Positions 1 through 13,800 of a stretch of 64,000 nucleotides of DNA are shown piece after piece. Position numbers and translations under genes: made by a program. Position 1 is the stretch's first letter. Each line of letters starts with the position of its first letter. Source of the stretch: Deuterostichococcus epilithicus (lineage: Eukaryota; Chlorophyta; Trebouxiophyceae; Prasiolales; Stichococcaceae); assembly GCA_033439295.1 (NCBI GenBank), contig JAVTLE010000008.1:434001-498000 (forward strand). The letters are read 5' to 3'. The notes below the pieces were generated by a model. The model was not told the origin of the DNA. It searched no databases and saw only the letters and a list, made by a program, of their open reading frames with translations.

Positions 1-265
1 GCAGTTGCAGCAGGATGACTTGCAAGCAATGTTGTGGTGCAGGACCAGGTTCGGATCAGCAAATTAGTGTGGTTGCGTGCGTGATATGACATGCAATCTT
101 CGGCAGAGCTGGCCATGAACAGATCACCTGGCGGCGGTGCCGGGCGTGGCGACGCCTGGAGCTGCTGACGAGGGTCGCGGCGTCTCCACCTTGACCGCAG
201 GCGGCTGCCCTGGCTGCTGCTGGGGCTGCCCGGACGGCGGCTGCTGCTGCTGCACCGGCTGCCCC

Positions 266-307
<42 letters not shown>

Positions 308-3300
308 GGCTGGGCGGGGGGCGCCTGCGGGGCGTCCACCTCCATGGGCGCAGCCGCGCCGGCGCCGCTGGCTGCAGACTGCATGGGCTCCACCTGCACA
401 CGTAACCTGCACCTCAGAGCCTACAGGTGGGCTGCAACTGGTGGACAGGCAGCCCCAAAACCCCAGAACAAGGGCAGTCCACTCGCTCCCTCGACTACTG
501 ACGGCCAGCGTCGCAAAGCCCGGACCGCTCAGAAGAGGAAGGCGCGTCAGCAGCATCGAAACCCGCATTCCACACCTTTGCTGCGGCAGCCGCAGGCCCG
601 GCGGGACCCGGCGCGCTGGGGCTGGCGGCGGCGGCGGCGGCGGCGCCCGGCTGCGGTGCGCCGGCGGCGGAGCGCGCCGCGGCTGCCCTGGCGGCGGCTG
701 CGGCGGCGCGCGCCTTGTTCTCTTTGACCGCCTGCATCGCGTTCTCGCGCGTCGCCAGCAGGAACGTCCGCAGCTGGTAGTACAGCGCCTGCAGTGGGGT
801 GGTACCGCGTGTCAGCAATCGGGGCCAGTCAGCACCCTGAACGACAGTTGCCTGGTGGCGCATGCTGCTGCTGCCATGGTCGCGAGGCAGGGGACATGCA
901 GCTTCTCCCTGTGTGCAGCGCTGGGGCTAGGAGTCTGCGCTGAGAGTTCCACTGCCGCCTGCGCACAGCTGTCGCAACCAAGGGCAGCGTGCCGACCTGA
1001 CGGTCGGCTGCTGTGGCGCACACTTCAGGCATGCTGCACCAGCGCCTCAGCGTCACAGGTCCGTAGCTGGACCGCCGCCAGACGCCTCGCTTGTACAACC
1101 TCCCCGGCCGCGGTCGCTGCACGCACAGGAGAACAGAGAGCAGAGAAGAAAGGAAAGGGGGCATGGAAGGGTGGCACCTGTGGGAAGTTGACGCCCAGCT
1201 GGACCAGCAGCGCCTTGGCGATGCGCTGCTCGGGGCGCTGCAGGCTGGACAGCAGCGCCGGCGCGTGCGGCAGCCACACGCCCAGCGGCATGTCCGCGGC
1301 CGCCGCCAGCGCGCGGCTCACCACGCCGCCGGCGTCGTCAAAGGACAGCAGGCCCAGCACCCGCGGCAGCAGGCCGCGCGCCGCGCCGCAGGTCCCGTGC
1401 GTGCTGCCGCTGCGCACCGCCTGCACACATAGACGATGGGATCTGCATCTCGTTTGCACACGCTTGCCGGCCAGTGGGGGCAGCGCCTGAACGTGGGACG
1501 CGGTCGCGTGCTGCGGGGGTGGCTCTGAGAGGCGGCCTGCTCCGGCAGGATCCCGGCTTGGCTGCAGGCACGCCGGTTGCAATGCCACGTCCAGCCGTGC
1601 TACCGCGGCCCTCTCCAGGTCCGTCTGCGGGGGAGCCATTCCAGGTGATGCACCTTGAGTGCGACACAGGAAGGAGCGGCGGCGGCAGCAGCCGGGGCTT
1701 CAAACAGGAGACAAGGGAAACAGCCGCACCTGGAGGTAGCAGGTGACGGCGTACTGCAGCCAGGTGGCGTTGTCTGTCTGTGTGTACATGGTGTCGCAGT
1801 AGACGCCCCAGGACAGCCACCCGTCCGCGTGCCCGGGCCACAGGCTCAACGCCGTGGAGAACGCCGCATTGGCCGGCTCGTTCTCGTTCAGCGCCTGTGC
1901 ACAGGAGGGCGAGCTCAGGGTTCAGGGACTTAGGGCCCCAGGTCGCGAGCCGTCGACCGTGCGCCCTCCAGCTGGCACTGGTTCCCGTGCGCCCGCGAGC
2001 GGCGGCTGTTCAAGCGCGCTCTGGCCGGCAGGAGCCATGAGCAGCCGGAGCGAGGAGTCGCAGGCGAGGGCTCCGCTGCAAGGCCCGCAAAAGCCGGGCC
2101 ACCACGGAGGGGGTTGTGGGGACGGCGACTCTCCAGGGACACGCTGCGCTAGTCGGACGAGGGGCGGCGAGCGCGCCTGGTGGAACAGGCCCTTGAGACG
2201 GAACACCTCCGCCTGGTGCTGCGGGTTGAAGTAGTCCAGGTTGGTGGTGTTGAGCAGGTTCAGCCCCGTCAGCTGCTCCCCCGGCTGCGCCAGATATGCC
2301 TTGGCCTGCGGCCGCACAGCACAGTCTGCATGCAGCTTGGCAGGTGCGGAAACTCAGGGTTTCCAGCACCAGCACGGCAACAGCCTCAGCGCCTCAAGGT
2401 GCTGCGGTGCTGAGAGGGTTTAGCAGGCCGACCAGCAAGTTTGGGTGGTGCAACACGGGGGGACCAATCAGCAGCTCGTTTTCTGCCTGCTGCCGGCAGG
2501 AACTGCAGCGACGCGCAGTCGCCACGCTGGTGTGGCTGCAGGCAGACGGGGCGCACATGCAGAGGGAGCAGCGGAGGGGAAGGGGCAGTGAGGAAACCCT
2601 AAACCCCAAACCCTGAGAGCTCGAAGCAGCCGCGCACCTGCTCGCGGATCTTGACGAAGGCCTCCTGCACTTCCATGGCATTGAAGCCGTACAGGGAGTT
2701 GATGATGCGGGTGCAGGCCTCGCCGTAGCCGTGCCGCCGCGCGACCGCGCCCAGCCGGTTGACGCTCCAGGCCTTGTCCCGGTACCCCAGCTGCGGTACG
2801 TGGGCTGAAACTCTTGAGACATGGGTGCAGGGCACGTCGCATCTTGGAGGCAGGCACGTAAACACTTAGAAACACCACACACAAGGATGCACACACATAA
2901 CGGAGACGGAGGAACCTGCTGGGGTCAATGGGCAGCACGGCTGCCGACTGCGCTCAAGGCGCCGGCTGCGTCTGTGCGGCGGACACACACCTGGTGCAGC
3001 TGCGGCGCGACCTCGGAGACGTTCTTGAAGGCGTTGATGACGATGTTGTAGATGTGGTTGCGCCACACCAGCACGTCCGCCCAGTGGCTGACGCGCTCCC
3101 ACTCGTTGGGTGTGCGCAGCCGCCATGTCTCCATGATATCCTGCACTTGGCGACACACGAGGACTTGAACCCTCGGGTGTTCGCTGGATCCCTGCAACTG
3201 TCTCTCTTCATGCTGAGCTGCAGCCACTCTTGCACAAAGCTTGCATAGCAGCGCAAGCCTCCGCAAACCCTTGGCGGAGGCTGGGTCGTGGCGACAAGGA

Positions 3301-6300
3301 GGCTGCCGGCGTTGCTGTCGGACTCAAGTCCGTCCAGACTACGGCCGCAGCCGCGGGCATGCTTATGAGGCACACCTTCAAGCCGCCCTATCAGAGACAG
3401 GAGGCAGCCAGAGAGAGAGTCCTGGAGCCGCGCCTTCAGGTCGGAGTAGGCGTGGTCGGGGCGCTGCTGACCAAGGTCCACCAGGATGCGGCTGCTCTCC
3501 TGCAGCTCCACGATCTGCTGGAAGCTCTGCAGCAGGCCCAGCTGCGGCCACACGCCGCCCTGCGGTAACTGCCACCACCTGCGCACCCCCGAGGGGCCGG
3601 GGCCGCCAGCGTCAGCGGGTCGGCCAGAATGGCGAGGTGTCCATAACGAGGCCGGAAAATATAAACACAGGGGAGGCCGCAGGCCACCGACACGGAGGAG
3701 CGTCATCGCAGGTAGCGCAGGTGAACTCGGGAAGGCTGGCGAGGGAATGGCTGTCAGGCAGCGCAGCACGCTCAGGCAGTGTGGGCATGTGAGAGGGTGT
3801 CTTCTAGGGGAAGCTTCTACAGGCAACGCACGCACCGGACCAGGGCGGCCTTCATGGCGGCGGTGATGCTGGTCTCGCCCTCCACGATGATGCCCTCCTG
3901 CAGCGCCACGTACGCGTACACCATGTGCGCCCACGCCCCGTCCTCCACCTGGGGAGGTTTGGGAGCACAGGAAGAACTTCAGGGTTTAGGGTTGGGGCTT
4001 CAGGGGCCAAGGTCCACGGCCGCAGGATGCCAGGGCTCACAGGGGCTCCGCGGCATCGGGCCTGGTAGCAGGGCTCGCTGGACCGGCTGGCGGGCGCCGC
4101 CAGGGAGGCTTCCCTCTGCAGGCCGTCCCGGGTCGACACAGAAGCGAGTTTCAGCATCGTGCCGCTGCGCGGCGGTGTCAAAGGAGTGAAGCAGCTTCGT
4201 CCCGTGCTGCGCCAGCAATCGCTGAGGCGCATGGTCGACTCCCGGACGCCGGAGCCCCGAGCAGGCGCGCCCCAGGGAGGCGCGCTGGCGCGGGATGGGA
4301 AGGCAGGAGGCGGGGCGGCACCTGGGCACGGGGCAGCACATGGCGCTTCAGGCGGTCCCAGTTGGGCAGGCGCCACAGGACGTCCATCTGCAGCGCGCAG
4401 TTGTCCGCCTGCTGCGCATACTCGGCGACCACGTCCCACTGGCACAGCTCCGCCGCGGACTTGATGTACTGCTGGTGCCAGATGACCTGCTCCCCTCGGG
4501 GCGCGGCTGCGTGGCAGGGGAATCTGCCTTAGGGTTCATGGCAGATCAGCGCGACCTGCGGCCTGGCCGTGCACACCGTCTGACGGAGTGCTCGTGGAGC
4601 TGAATGATGTGCGGCAATGGCGTTTGGCTCGCGGCATTGAACCCGGCGATCAGGACGGAGACGTGCATGCTGCAGTGAGCGGGGTTTGAGGTTTTGGGGT
4701 GCACGCAGGCGGCCCGTGCTTGGAGGTCGCAATAATTATGCCAGTCGCGCAGCAGGAGGGCGTGGGCTGCAGCAGGGGCCGCACCGGCGTCCTGCTTGGA
4801 GATGGCGTCCAGAAAGACGTCCTGTGCGGCGGGCAGCATGCCAGCCTGCACCAGCGCCATGCCGGCGCGCGTGTCGTCGGAGCGGCAGCGGCGCCGCCAC
4901 AGCCCCGCCAGCACATCGTCCTCGCCCAGCGCGCCGTACAGGTCCGCCTGTGTCGTGCATGGTCGTGATCGTTCACATCGTTGGCGCAAGAGCAGTGCTC
5001 GAGCGTCGTCTGAAGCAGCTTCCCCTCGAACACCCCCTTGCACACCCTCCGGCATCCGAGTCTGTGTGTCACCTTTCAAAGGCAGCACATACAAGTTGCG
5101 GTCTCCAGGCAGCATCTGCCCTGGACATGCAGGTCGTGCGTCGCCTCGGTCGCCCTGTGTTCGTGCTCAGTCATCTGGCCCGTTCTAGGGGCTGCACAAG
5201 TGCAAGAGGCGTCACACCCACGGCAGCGTCTGTCTCATCGAGGCCCGTGCTGCACACATGGCTGCATGTCAGGGCTGCACGAGCAACAAAGGCGGGCCCG
5301 CACCAGGGCGTCAGAGCAGCGCGGGTCGGTGGGGAAGAGCATGACGTGCGACTCCAGCAGCGGAATGGCGGTGTGCCAGGCGCAGTACGTCTTGCCCAGG
5401 AAGCGGATCAGCTCGCTGGGCACCTTTGGCTGCGGCTGGCTCAGGCTGATCGCCTCCAGCAGCGCCTGCACAGCAACGCCGGGCCGACAGGGTTAAAGTC
5501 ATGTCTGCGGGGGCGTAGCTGCCCCACGAAATTTACGATTCGACTTTGTGGTGCCTGGAACTCGCTTTCGGGGGTGCTGGTCGTGGGGCCAAGGGGTAGG
5601 GAGGGTGGCGGAGGCAGCACCTGCGGGACGTTCGGGCGCAGCGCAGCCTGCCGCTCGTGGTAGCCCCGCTGCAGCAGCGCGATGAGCGGCTTGGCCAGCT
5701 CGATCTGCAGACGGAAACGAAAGGAGAACGTCACGATTCAGGTTCACGGCACATGTCTGGTTGGCCGTGCACGAATAGGGGGCGCCGAACAAGGATTGGC
5801 AGCCGCATGGCAAGAAATGGCCGAGCAGGAGGCGGCCTAGTTGCTGCACAAGCCCGGCCGAGTACTGACACAGTGCCTGCTGTTGCAACACCTGCCGTGC
5901 TTGCTGGCTTGCAGGAACAAGGTCAATCGCATGTGGCGCGCCTGCTGGTCCTTGCAGTTGTTGAGGGTGGCCCAGATGATGGGGAACAGGATGATCCACA
6001 TGTGCGCGGCGAGCGAGTCGTCGCCGCCCGCCGCCTCACGCAGCGCGCCCGACCAGTCCCGCACCTGTAGCTTGCCTGCCGTGGAGGAGGCCAGGTCGGT
6101 TTCGGTAGGAAGAGGCTGGCAGTTGATCAGGCGACGATCCGTACAGGGTTCAAGCATCCTCGCACCGGCAGAAAGCACGATGCGACATGTGGCTGTGTCG
6201 CCAGCAGCCAGGTGCAATTCAACCACTGCACTGTTCACGCCTGCAGGCTGTTCCTTCGATGCAATCGTGTTTGTGACAGACCTGCATCCTCGAGGAAGCC

Positions 6301-6930
6301 CGCGTGTAGCTGCAGGACATCCTGCACTTCCTGCGGCAGCTTTGACGTCGCCGCCTGCGCCCGCGCATCCGCCGCGGTTGCCGCAGCTTTCTCCGCTGCT
6401 GTGAGCTCCCGCTTTGGTGGCGACGCGGGCATGGCTGCCTGCGGTGAGACATACAACAAGCTGATAGTCAGCAATGACTGCATGATGTGGGTCGGGGTTG
6501 TCTTGACAAGGGATAATCATGCGTCACTGCTTCGAAAGCAGAAACGACGCACAAGCATGGAGTTTCTGTGGCTTGGGTGGGTTTGAAGGCACCTGTGGCG
6601 GCATGCCAGCTGCCGGTGCCGCGCCTGCCGCAGCCACACCAGATGTTTGCCCCGGCACAGCGGCGGCATTCTGCACCTGGGCCTGCGCTGCAAGGGGCGC
6701 TGCAAGCGGCCCCCTCTGCTGCGGCGGCTGCTGCTGAGGCTGTTGCTGAAGCATCTGCTGCTGCTGTTGCGGCGGCAGGCCCGCCGCCGGCAGCGAAGTG
6801 CCGGGTCCCTGCGGCCGCGGCTGCTGCTGCCCCGGCTGCTGCNGCTGCGGCATGGGCCGCAGGCCGGGCGGCGCACCGCCGGGCGGCGCCACATACTGCA
6901 TTGGGGCACCTGCTGGCCGCACGCCGCCCA

Positions 6931-7019
<89 letters not shown>

Positions 7020-7808
7020 GGCCCCTGCTGCAGGGCGCCTGGAGCAGGCGGCCGCACTGCCGCCGGCATCGGCAGCATGCCGGGCCGCGGAAGCGGTGCA
7101 GCGCCAGGGGCTGCATGGATGGTCAGCGGATATCACCCATGTGCTCTCACTTCGATGAGCAGACCAAAATTGTGTGCTGATTCATGTCCTGAGTTCCTGA
7201 CATGGGAAATGCGTGTGTAAATTTACTACCACAAGCCCATTATGTCGAGCTGTGCGTCGCTCACATACATCTGCCAGGTTACTTGAACGGACGACAGCGT
7301 GGTAGGCTGAGGCTCTGCACCTGCATACTGCTGCTGGGGCTGCTGAGCCGCAGTCGACACCCCAGGCGCGCTGCTTGCTGCCGGCGGTGCCGCCGCTGCA
7401 TGTGATGCTGCAGGTGCTGCCGCAGGTGTGTGTTGAGCGCCGGAAGCCGAGCCTGGCGGCTGGACCTGCGGCTGCGCCACTGGTTGCGGCGGCTGGCCTG
7501 GTCGAGCATCCACATCCATCGGCTGCACGGACGAAGAGGCTACAGCCTCACGGATCCGGCCAGAGCTGCTCGATTGGGGAACCGACGGGCTACACGCCTT
7601 CAAGGATTGTACCTGGCACGGGGCTAGGATCTGACTTCAATGCTCCAACAAAGCGTGTGTCAGGACAGCAACCGTGAATGCCAGGAGAGCAGTCGGCAGT
7701 AGGCTGTAGGGCATCTGGAAGGTGGACGCTACCTGGGCTTGGCCAAGGGCTGATGCTGCAGGCTGTGGAGCCGCCTGAGGCTGGCCGCCTCCCTGCGCCT
7801 GCTGTGGC

Positions 7809-7856
<48 letters not shown>

Positions 7857-10800
7857 ACAGCCTGCTGTCCTGGAAAGGGCTGCTGCTGCAGCGGCGGCTG
7901 CTGCGGCTGCTGCATTGGCTGCGACTGCTGCGGCGCGCCAGCACTGGGCGGCAGCGCCCCAGGGAGGCTTCCCGAGGGTGCCGGCCGGGGGCCGCCGGCT
8001 GGCGGCGCCAGGCCAGGCGGCAGGGGGCCCGACTGCTGCGCTGCCAGCACCATCTGCGTGTCCAAATATGGGAGGGTTTGCGGGAATTTTTGCAAGGCAA
8101 CATATTCCTGACTCGTGTCGAGGTTCCTGGACCGACACAGTGCCAACATAAAACCCTATTCTGGCATGACGTTACAATCGGCTGTCCTCAACATATCACT
8201 GCCAGACATGCTGGCACTGGATCAAGGCGACCCACCGGGCGCTGCTGCTGCTGCTGGGCGCCAGGTTGCAGCTGTTGCTGTTGCTGGCCCTGCTGGGCGC
8301 CCCCCGGCTGCTGCTGCACGGCCGCCTGCGCAGCAGGCTGCGCCGCCGCGGCGGGCTGCTGCGGCTGCGCCTGCGCCTGCTGTTGCGGCTGATACTGCTG
8401 CAGCTTGGGCGGTGGGTACGGCTCGACGCGAGCCACGAGGGACGGCGCCGGCTCCCCCAGCGGCGCCATCTTGACCGGCTCCTCCTCGACTAGCAGCGCC
8501 AGCAGCAGGTCCTGGCATTGCCAGGTTGGAGGTTGTCAGTATTGGGGTTGTTGGATCCAGATCATCCTGCCTGAAACACAGCCTTCGGACTTGGGACAGG
8601 GGTCGGGATGTCCGCTGCAGAAACCTGCGCGAGCGACCAGCCCGCGCATGTCGAGCGGCAACAGGTAGCAGCGGGCAGCAGCCAGCGGTCGCTCCTGCTA
8701 CTGAACCCCGAACCCTGACATGCCCTGCACCAGGCTCCGCCGCCATGCAAGCTCCGCACCATGGCCTGCTTGAGCCAGAAGGTGTGGCTGAGGCGCTCCC
8801 AGTCCTGCTCCAGGACGATGAACTTGAGGCGGTCGAAGGGGCGGCGTGGCACCGAGCCGTTGTACAGCGCAAAGAACTTGGCGCGCGTCTCTGGGCGCTG
8901 CGCCCGCAACCCAATCATGTAGGAGCGCTCCACACGCTGAAAGGCTGCTGCCCGCAGCATCGCGTTCGCCTGCGGGGAAGCCACGGCAGTGACAGTGAGA
9001 GCGCGGCAGGCCGTCATGCTGGATGCAGGCGGGCACCTGTCAGCTACCTAGGGCGGCTCCTGCGCGTCGGGTGTGCATCCGTTCCGGAGCCCGGTTGCAA
9101 AGCACTGCACGCGCAAGGCGTGAGCGTTCTTTCTGGCGCGGCGTCGCGCACAGGCGGCCCGGCACAGGCACTGCCCCACAAATTGGTGCACATGCGACTT
9201 TGGGAGGACTCACAACAGCATCAGTGGGCCGTGCCCGGAGAAGGTGGGGGGCCCAGGAGCAGGGGGATGTTGTCAAAACATTGAACTTTGTTATGTGTGT
9301 GCAACAATCTTGGGGACGCTGCTGAAACATTATATTATATGCACCTCGGTGGGCGGCTGTGTGGCAAGGTGGTGGATGAGGTCCAGGAAGGCGTCCTCCC
9401 AGGGCCCGCGGATGGGGCCCTCTGTGGCGCCGCTGCGCTCCAGGGCCGCCAGCCGCTCCAGGAACAGCACCGCCTCCTTGTCGCTGAGGCTCACTGCGCA
9501 GGAGGTGGGATGCGCTTGTGAGGAACAGAGGGACGAGTCTGGGAAAGGGGCGGGGCGGCGCCGGCAGGTCAGCACCTTGCGCACTGTTCCAGCTCAGAGC
9601 TGCAAAACCTGGATCAGCCCAGATGAGGCGGGTGCCCCGCGCCTGCGGTCACCAGAGGCGCAGCCCTGCTGCGCTAGGCTCGCGGGGACCCTGGCCGAGA
9701 CGGGTAAGGGGCGCGAGCGCGGGACACACTGCCGCCGCGCACCTTCGGAGGGCGGCGGGTCGATGAGCCACTTGCACATGATGGCCAGCACCTCCGTGAG
9801 CAAGGGGGATGAGCGAGGGACACACTGCCGGCCGCGCACCGTCGGAGGGCGGCGGGTCGATGAGCCACTTGCGCATGATGGCCAGCACCTCCATGAGAAC
9901 CGCGGCATCGGTGACCCGCGAGGCGGGCCCCGTGATGAGCAGCACCAGGGACTTGAGGAACAGGCCCTTGCGGTGCTGCTCGCCCAGGACGCAGGGCGCC
10001 GCCAGCCGCAGGGAGTGCTGCACCACCCACGTCAGCGTCGCGTAGTCCGGCTGCCAGGCCTCCTCCCCCTCGACTCTGTACCAGGTTTGAAATACTCGCT
10101 CGCTTGTTTAGTCACGAAGCGGGCAGCTAGCACCGCGCAGCCGGCTGCCGCGCCCTCCGCCCTCCTCTGCCCTGCAGTGCAAGCAGCGGGTCCCCCCCCC
10201 CCCGGGGGGGCGTGCGCGCGCTCCCGGGATGGGGACATTGAGCCCGCATCGTGCAGTCCGTCTGGAAAGTCAGGACAGGATTTCGTCCTGCACCCCCTTG
10301 CCTCATGGACCACAGAAGGCTCGCCGCCAGCCCACTGTCGGTGACGCCGCGCTCACAAGAGGTCAGGGCCTCACAGCGCACACGTCACCAGTGGGGTCTG
10401 TCTCAACGGGTGCGCCAGCCCAGCAGTGGGAGGCGCGAGACGCACCGCTCCGCAAGGCGCGGCACGCTTGGGTCCTGCCGTATGACGGGGCCGCCGGTGT
10501 TGGCGACGGTGGCATGGTCCTTGGTCAGCCGGAACAGCGCCGCCACCAGCATCGTCACCCACGCCTCGTCCACGTACGCCCGCGCGACCTGCCGCGAGCA
10601 GCGTTGGATGGAAGGGTTTTAGGGGCTTGCTGGTCTTGGCGCCTGGTGGCCTGTCGCCATGACACTCCGGGTGCTGTCAAGGTCTGATGTCATTGCGAGT
10701 CAGCGCAAGGGTGCACTGTGGCTCCAACACGGTAGCAGATGGACCAGGCTTTGAGGGAGGCATTCGAAGAGAGACAAATGGCTGAAACCGGCAAGCCATT

Positions 10801-13800
10801 TCACTGCAAAGTCAGAGGCGCGGCAGGAGCGGGCATCGTGAAGGGAACAGGGTTCCAGCGAGCGCACCGGGGCGAGCGCCTCCAGCACACGCACAGTGGC
10901 GGCAAAGCGCAGCAGGTCGCCCGGCTGCAGCGGCGCGCTGGTGTCCGCAGCGCGCGTCAGCGCCGCGGCCATCAGCTCCGACACCCGCGCCTGTATGTCC
11001 GCCGCCTGCACATGGGTCCGGCAGTGCGACTCACTGCTGCTCCGAACAACGACATTTCGAGCTTTGTTTCGAGTGAAATCGTTTCGACACAGCCAATCCC
11101 TCTGGTAGGAGGACATGCAGGAGCCTTGGCGCTGTGGCTCCTGTCAGCAAGGTGGCAGAAATGGGTGCAGGTGCGTGTTCCTCGCAGTGCAAAAGGCGGC
11201 AAAGGGAGCGGCGGTTTGACCTTACTTTTGGTTGACATAAAGTAAAATCGCACCTCCTTGGGGACCTCCGGGCCGACCGGGAAGGACGAGTACACCTGCG
11301 CCAGCACCTTGGCCAGCAGCTCTGGCACCGCCGGCGCCGCGCAGGAGAAGGCCGGCTCCAGCAGCATCTGGACATAGCGTGCGCCTGCGGGCAGGTGTTG
11401 CGCAAGTGTCAGAGCCCACGTCTTGCATCTTGGCCTATTTTGCAGGATGCGCAGCAGAGGTTCGAACCAGCAGCGGCAGAGGAACCTCGGGGTCGTGGCA
11501 GGGCCAGCGTCAGAGGACAGCCGCCCTGTGCCGTATGGTGGCAGAGGCAGCAGAGGCATTTTGCACCGTCCGCGGCGCCAGGTCATTAAAATTTCATCAA
11601 TGGTTCAGCTCACCGCCGGCGGTCGCGTCCAGCAGGAAGGTCTTCGCCTGCACCGCCAGGATGCGGTGCATGACGTTGAGGCCCGTGAGCAGCGTCGCGC
11701 GGTGCTGGTGCGCCACCTGCGCAGCATGCCCCGCCGCCTGCGCGGCCGCCTGCGCGTCGCGGCTCGCGGGGGGCGCCTGCGCCGCCGCCTTCACCGCGGC
11801 GGCCGACTGCTGCAGCAGCCGCTCCATGTAGTGCAGCTTGACCGGGACCTGTGTGGGTGGCGCAGGCAAATAGTGAAACCCTTAGAGTTCAGGTCTCGGC
11901 AGCCTGCCGGATGAAGGCTGTGTCCGTCCTGATGCGGTTTGCCATACTCGACCAGCAGTCCTGCACGGCTAGTCCCGCAGATGCTTCTGCAGGACTGGCT
12001 GATCGGCCAGGGATCACAGGAGTCCTGGCGATGCACCCATGGGCAGTCCTCGCCACTCGCAGCCAAGTGCACCCACCGAGGGCCACAGCTGCAGGGCGTC
12101 GGACAGCAGCGCCAGGGTGTGGGAGCGCAGCGCGGCCAGGTCCGCGTCGCGGCCGTCGTTGGCCAGCAGGAAGGCCATGCGCGACAGAAAGGCCACCACC
12201 GCCTCCGCCATCTGCGGCGACAGGCGCCCGCCGCCCTCCCTGCGTGCGAATGCGCGCACGCGTCAGCACAGGCATCCTCGGGCTTGAGCTGGTGGAAGGT
12301 TGTGCGGTTTGGCTGTGCATGATGTGGGCCTGCACTGTGCATGGCGCGCACTGCTTCTGGTGCAAAGGCTCCGCCGAGCGAGCCCAGAGCGCAGCCATGG
12401 CGGCAACGTCAGGGCTTCACAGCAGCCTCAGCCTCAAAGCCCCCGCAGCACAGTGTCAGACGTGCCAACCGGTTTTGTGCGCACTGGTTGGTGGCCTGGA
12501 CGGCCAGCCGCGTCTCGGCATCCACCAGCAGCGTGCAGGCACAGCAGCCACGGCCGGAGTTCCCAGCTTGCAGTCAGCTCCCAAGACACGGCAGACATGT
12601 CACGCACTGGTTGGTGGCCTGCGCGGCCAGCTGCGATTCGGTGTCCACCAGCAGCTTGGCCTCGCCGGCGGCCGCAGCCTCCGCCGCGACGGACCCCGAC
12701 GCATCCAGCCCCACCGGCGCGATGCCTGCGCACAGCGGAGGGTGGGCGCTCCAGGGCGGCTCCCTCCAGGCAAAAGAAGTGCAAGGCGAGCTGTGTTGAC
12801 ATGGTGTGTCCAGCAATAGAACTGGCGCCGTGCGCCTGTTGTGCTGATTGTCGCAGCCTTCGTGACTGCAGCGCAGCCGCGCTCCTCAGCTCTGTCACAC
12901 CACAGACTTTGCGAACATCCTTTTCACGCAGTGAGTCGCAGAGGCAGTCCAGCTCACGCGGCGTGGCGAGGTCGGCGTCGCTGACGCGCAGCTGCTTGGA
13001 GAAGGGCTCGTCGGCGGCGCCGTCGTCCTCCGTGGCTCCGCCGGTCGACAGCCGCCCGGTGGTGGCGGCGCCGACCGACGCGGACAGGCCGCCGCCTGCT
13101 TCGGAGGCGCCGCCGCCCGAAGGCTCCATGCTCGGGTCCTCGCGGCCGCGCTTGCGGCTCGGCGACGCTGGCCCGCTCTGCGGCTCGGGGCAAGGATGCC
13201 GTGAGTATGGCCGTGTCACAGGAGGCGAGCACAGCCCCAACCTCTCAGCAGGTGGGCATGGGTTCGCAGGCTTGCCTGTGCTCCTTGCAGGTGCAAAAGG
13301 GCTCCCTCACTGGTGCCATGCAATGCGTCGCGATGCAATGCATTCCGGCCAGTTGTCCGTTGGTCTTGACGGCCTGTAAACATCTGGCACCTCGTTTCCA
13401 CTGAAAAGCCTGGATGGTCACACCTGTGTGGCGCCGGCGGCGACGGCCTGCTGCTCCCAGTAGACGATCAGGCCGGCCAGGTCGATGGACAGCCGCCTGT
13501 TCTCCTGCGACGCCCCCGTCGCCAACCCTGCAGCAGGCGGCCGCGGTCGAGCACATCACTCGGAGCCAGCCAGCAGGGGTGCTGGCGGCCATCCTGCGGC
13601 CGAGCCAGCACCCCTGCTGGCAGCTGCACAGTACTGCCTCTGCAGTGTCTGCACTCTTATGACCATGCCCAGATCCCGGCGCACACACGGCAACCACAGC
13701 AGGCGCCGCCGCAGGCGCCGGCCACACAGGTGCAGCCTGCCGCCTGGGGGGCCTGCTTCAATGCTCTTGTCGCCTGCACTGCTGAGGTTGCAGGGCACTT

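Larger units (their letters stand above)
6280..8512 (-). other. Gln-rich insertion in TRRAP before the FAT domain
   Basis: Exons here are Gln/Pro/Ala-rich, with a 29-Gln run (6932-7018), a run of about 14-15 Gln (7811-7855) and many shorter ones (for example LQQYQPQQQAQAQPQQP near 8.4 kb and PSSVQPMDVDARPGQPPQ-type sequence near 7.5 kb). The conserved flank on the 5' side of the gene is the RAKFF block at 8.9 kb; on the 3' side it is QEVQDVLQLHAGFLEDAGL (6.34 kb) and AAHMWIILFPIIWATLNNC (6.0 kb), which matches the human TWVQLFPRLWKIL block. In human TRRAP the same interval is a charged, poorly conserved linker. One N base lies at 6843. I infer a transactivator-like, disordered linker. Confidence 0.82.

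Noticed and set aside
3150-3180. T-arm-like GAGGGTTCAAGTCCTC on the minus strand
   Set aside because: The stem closes only with an 8-nt loop, and no matching acceptor or D arm is nearby.
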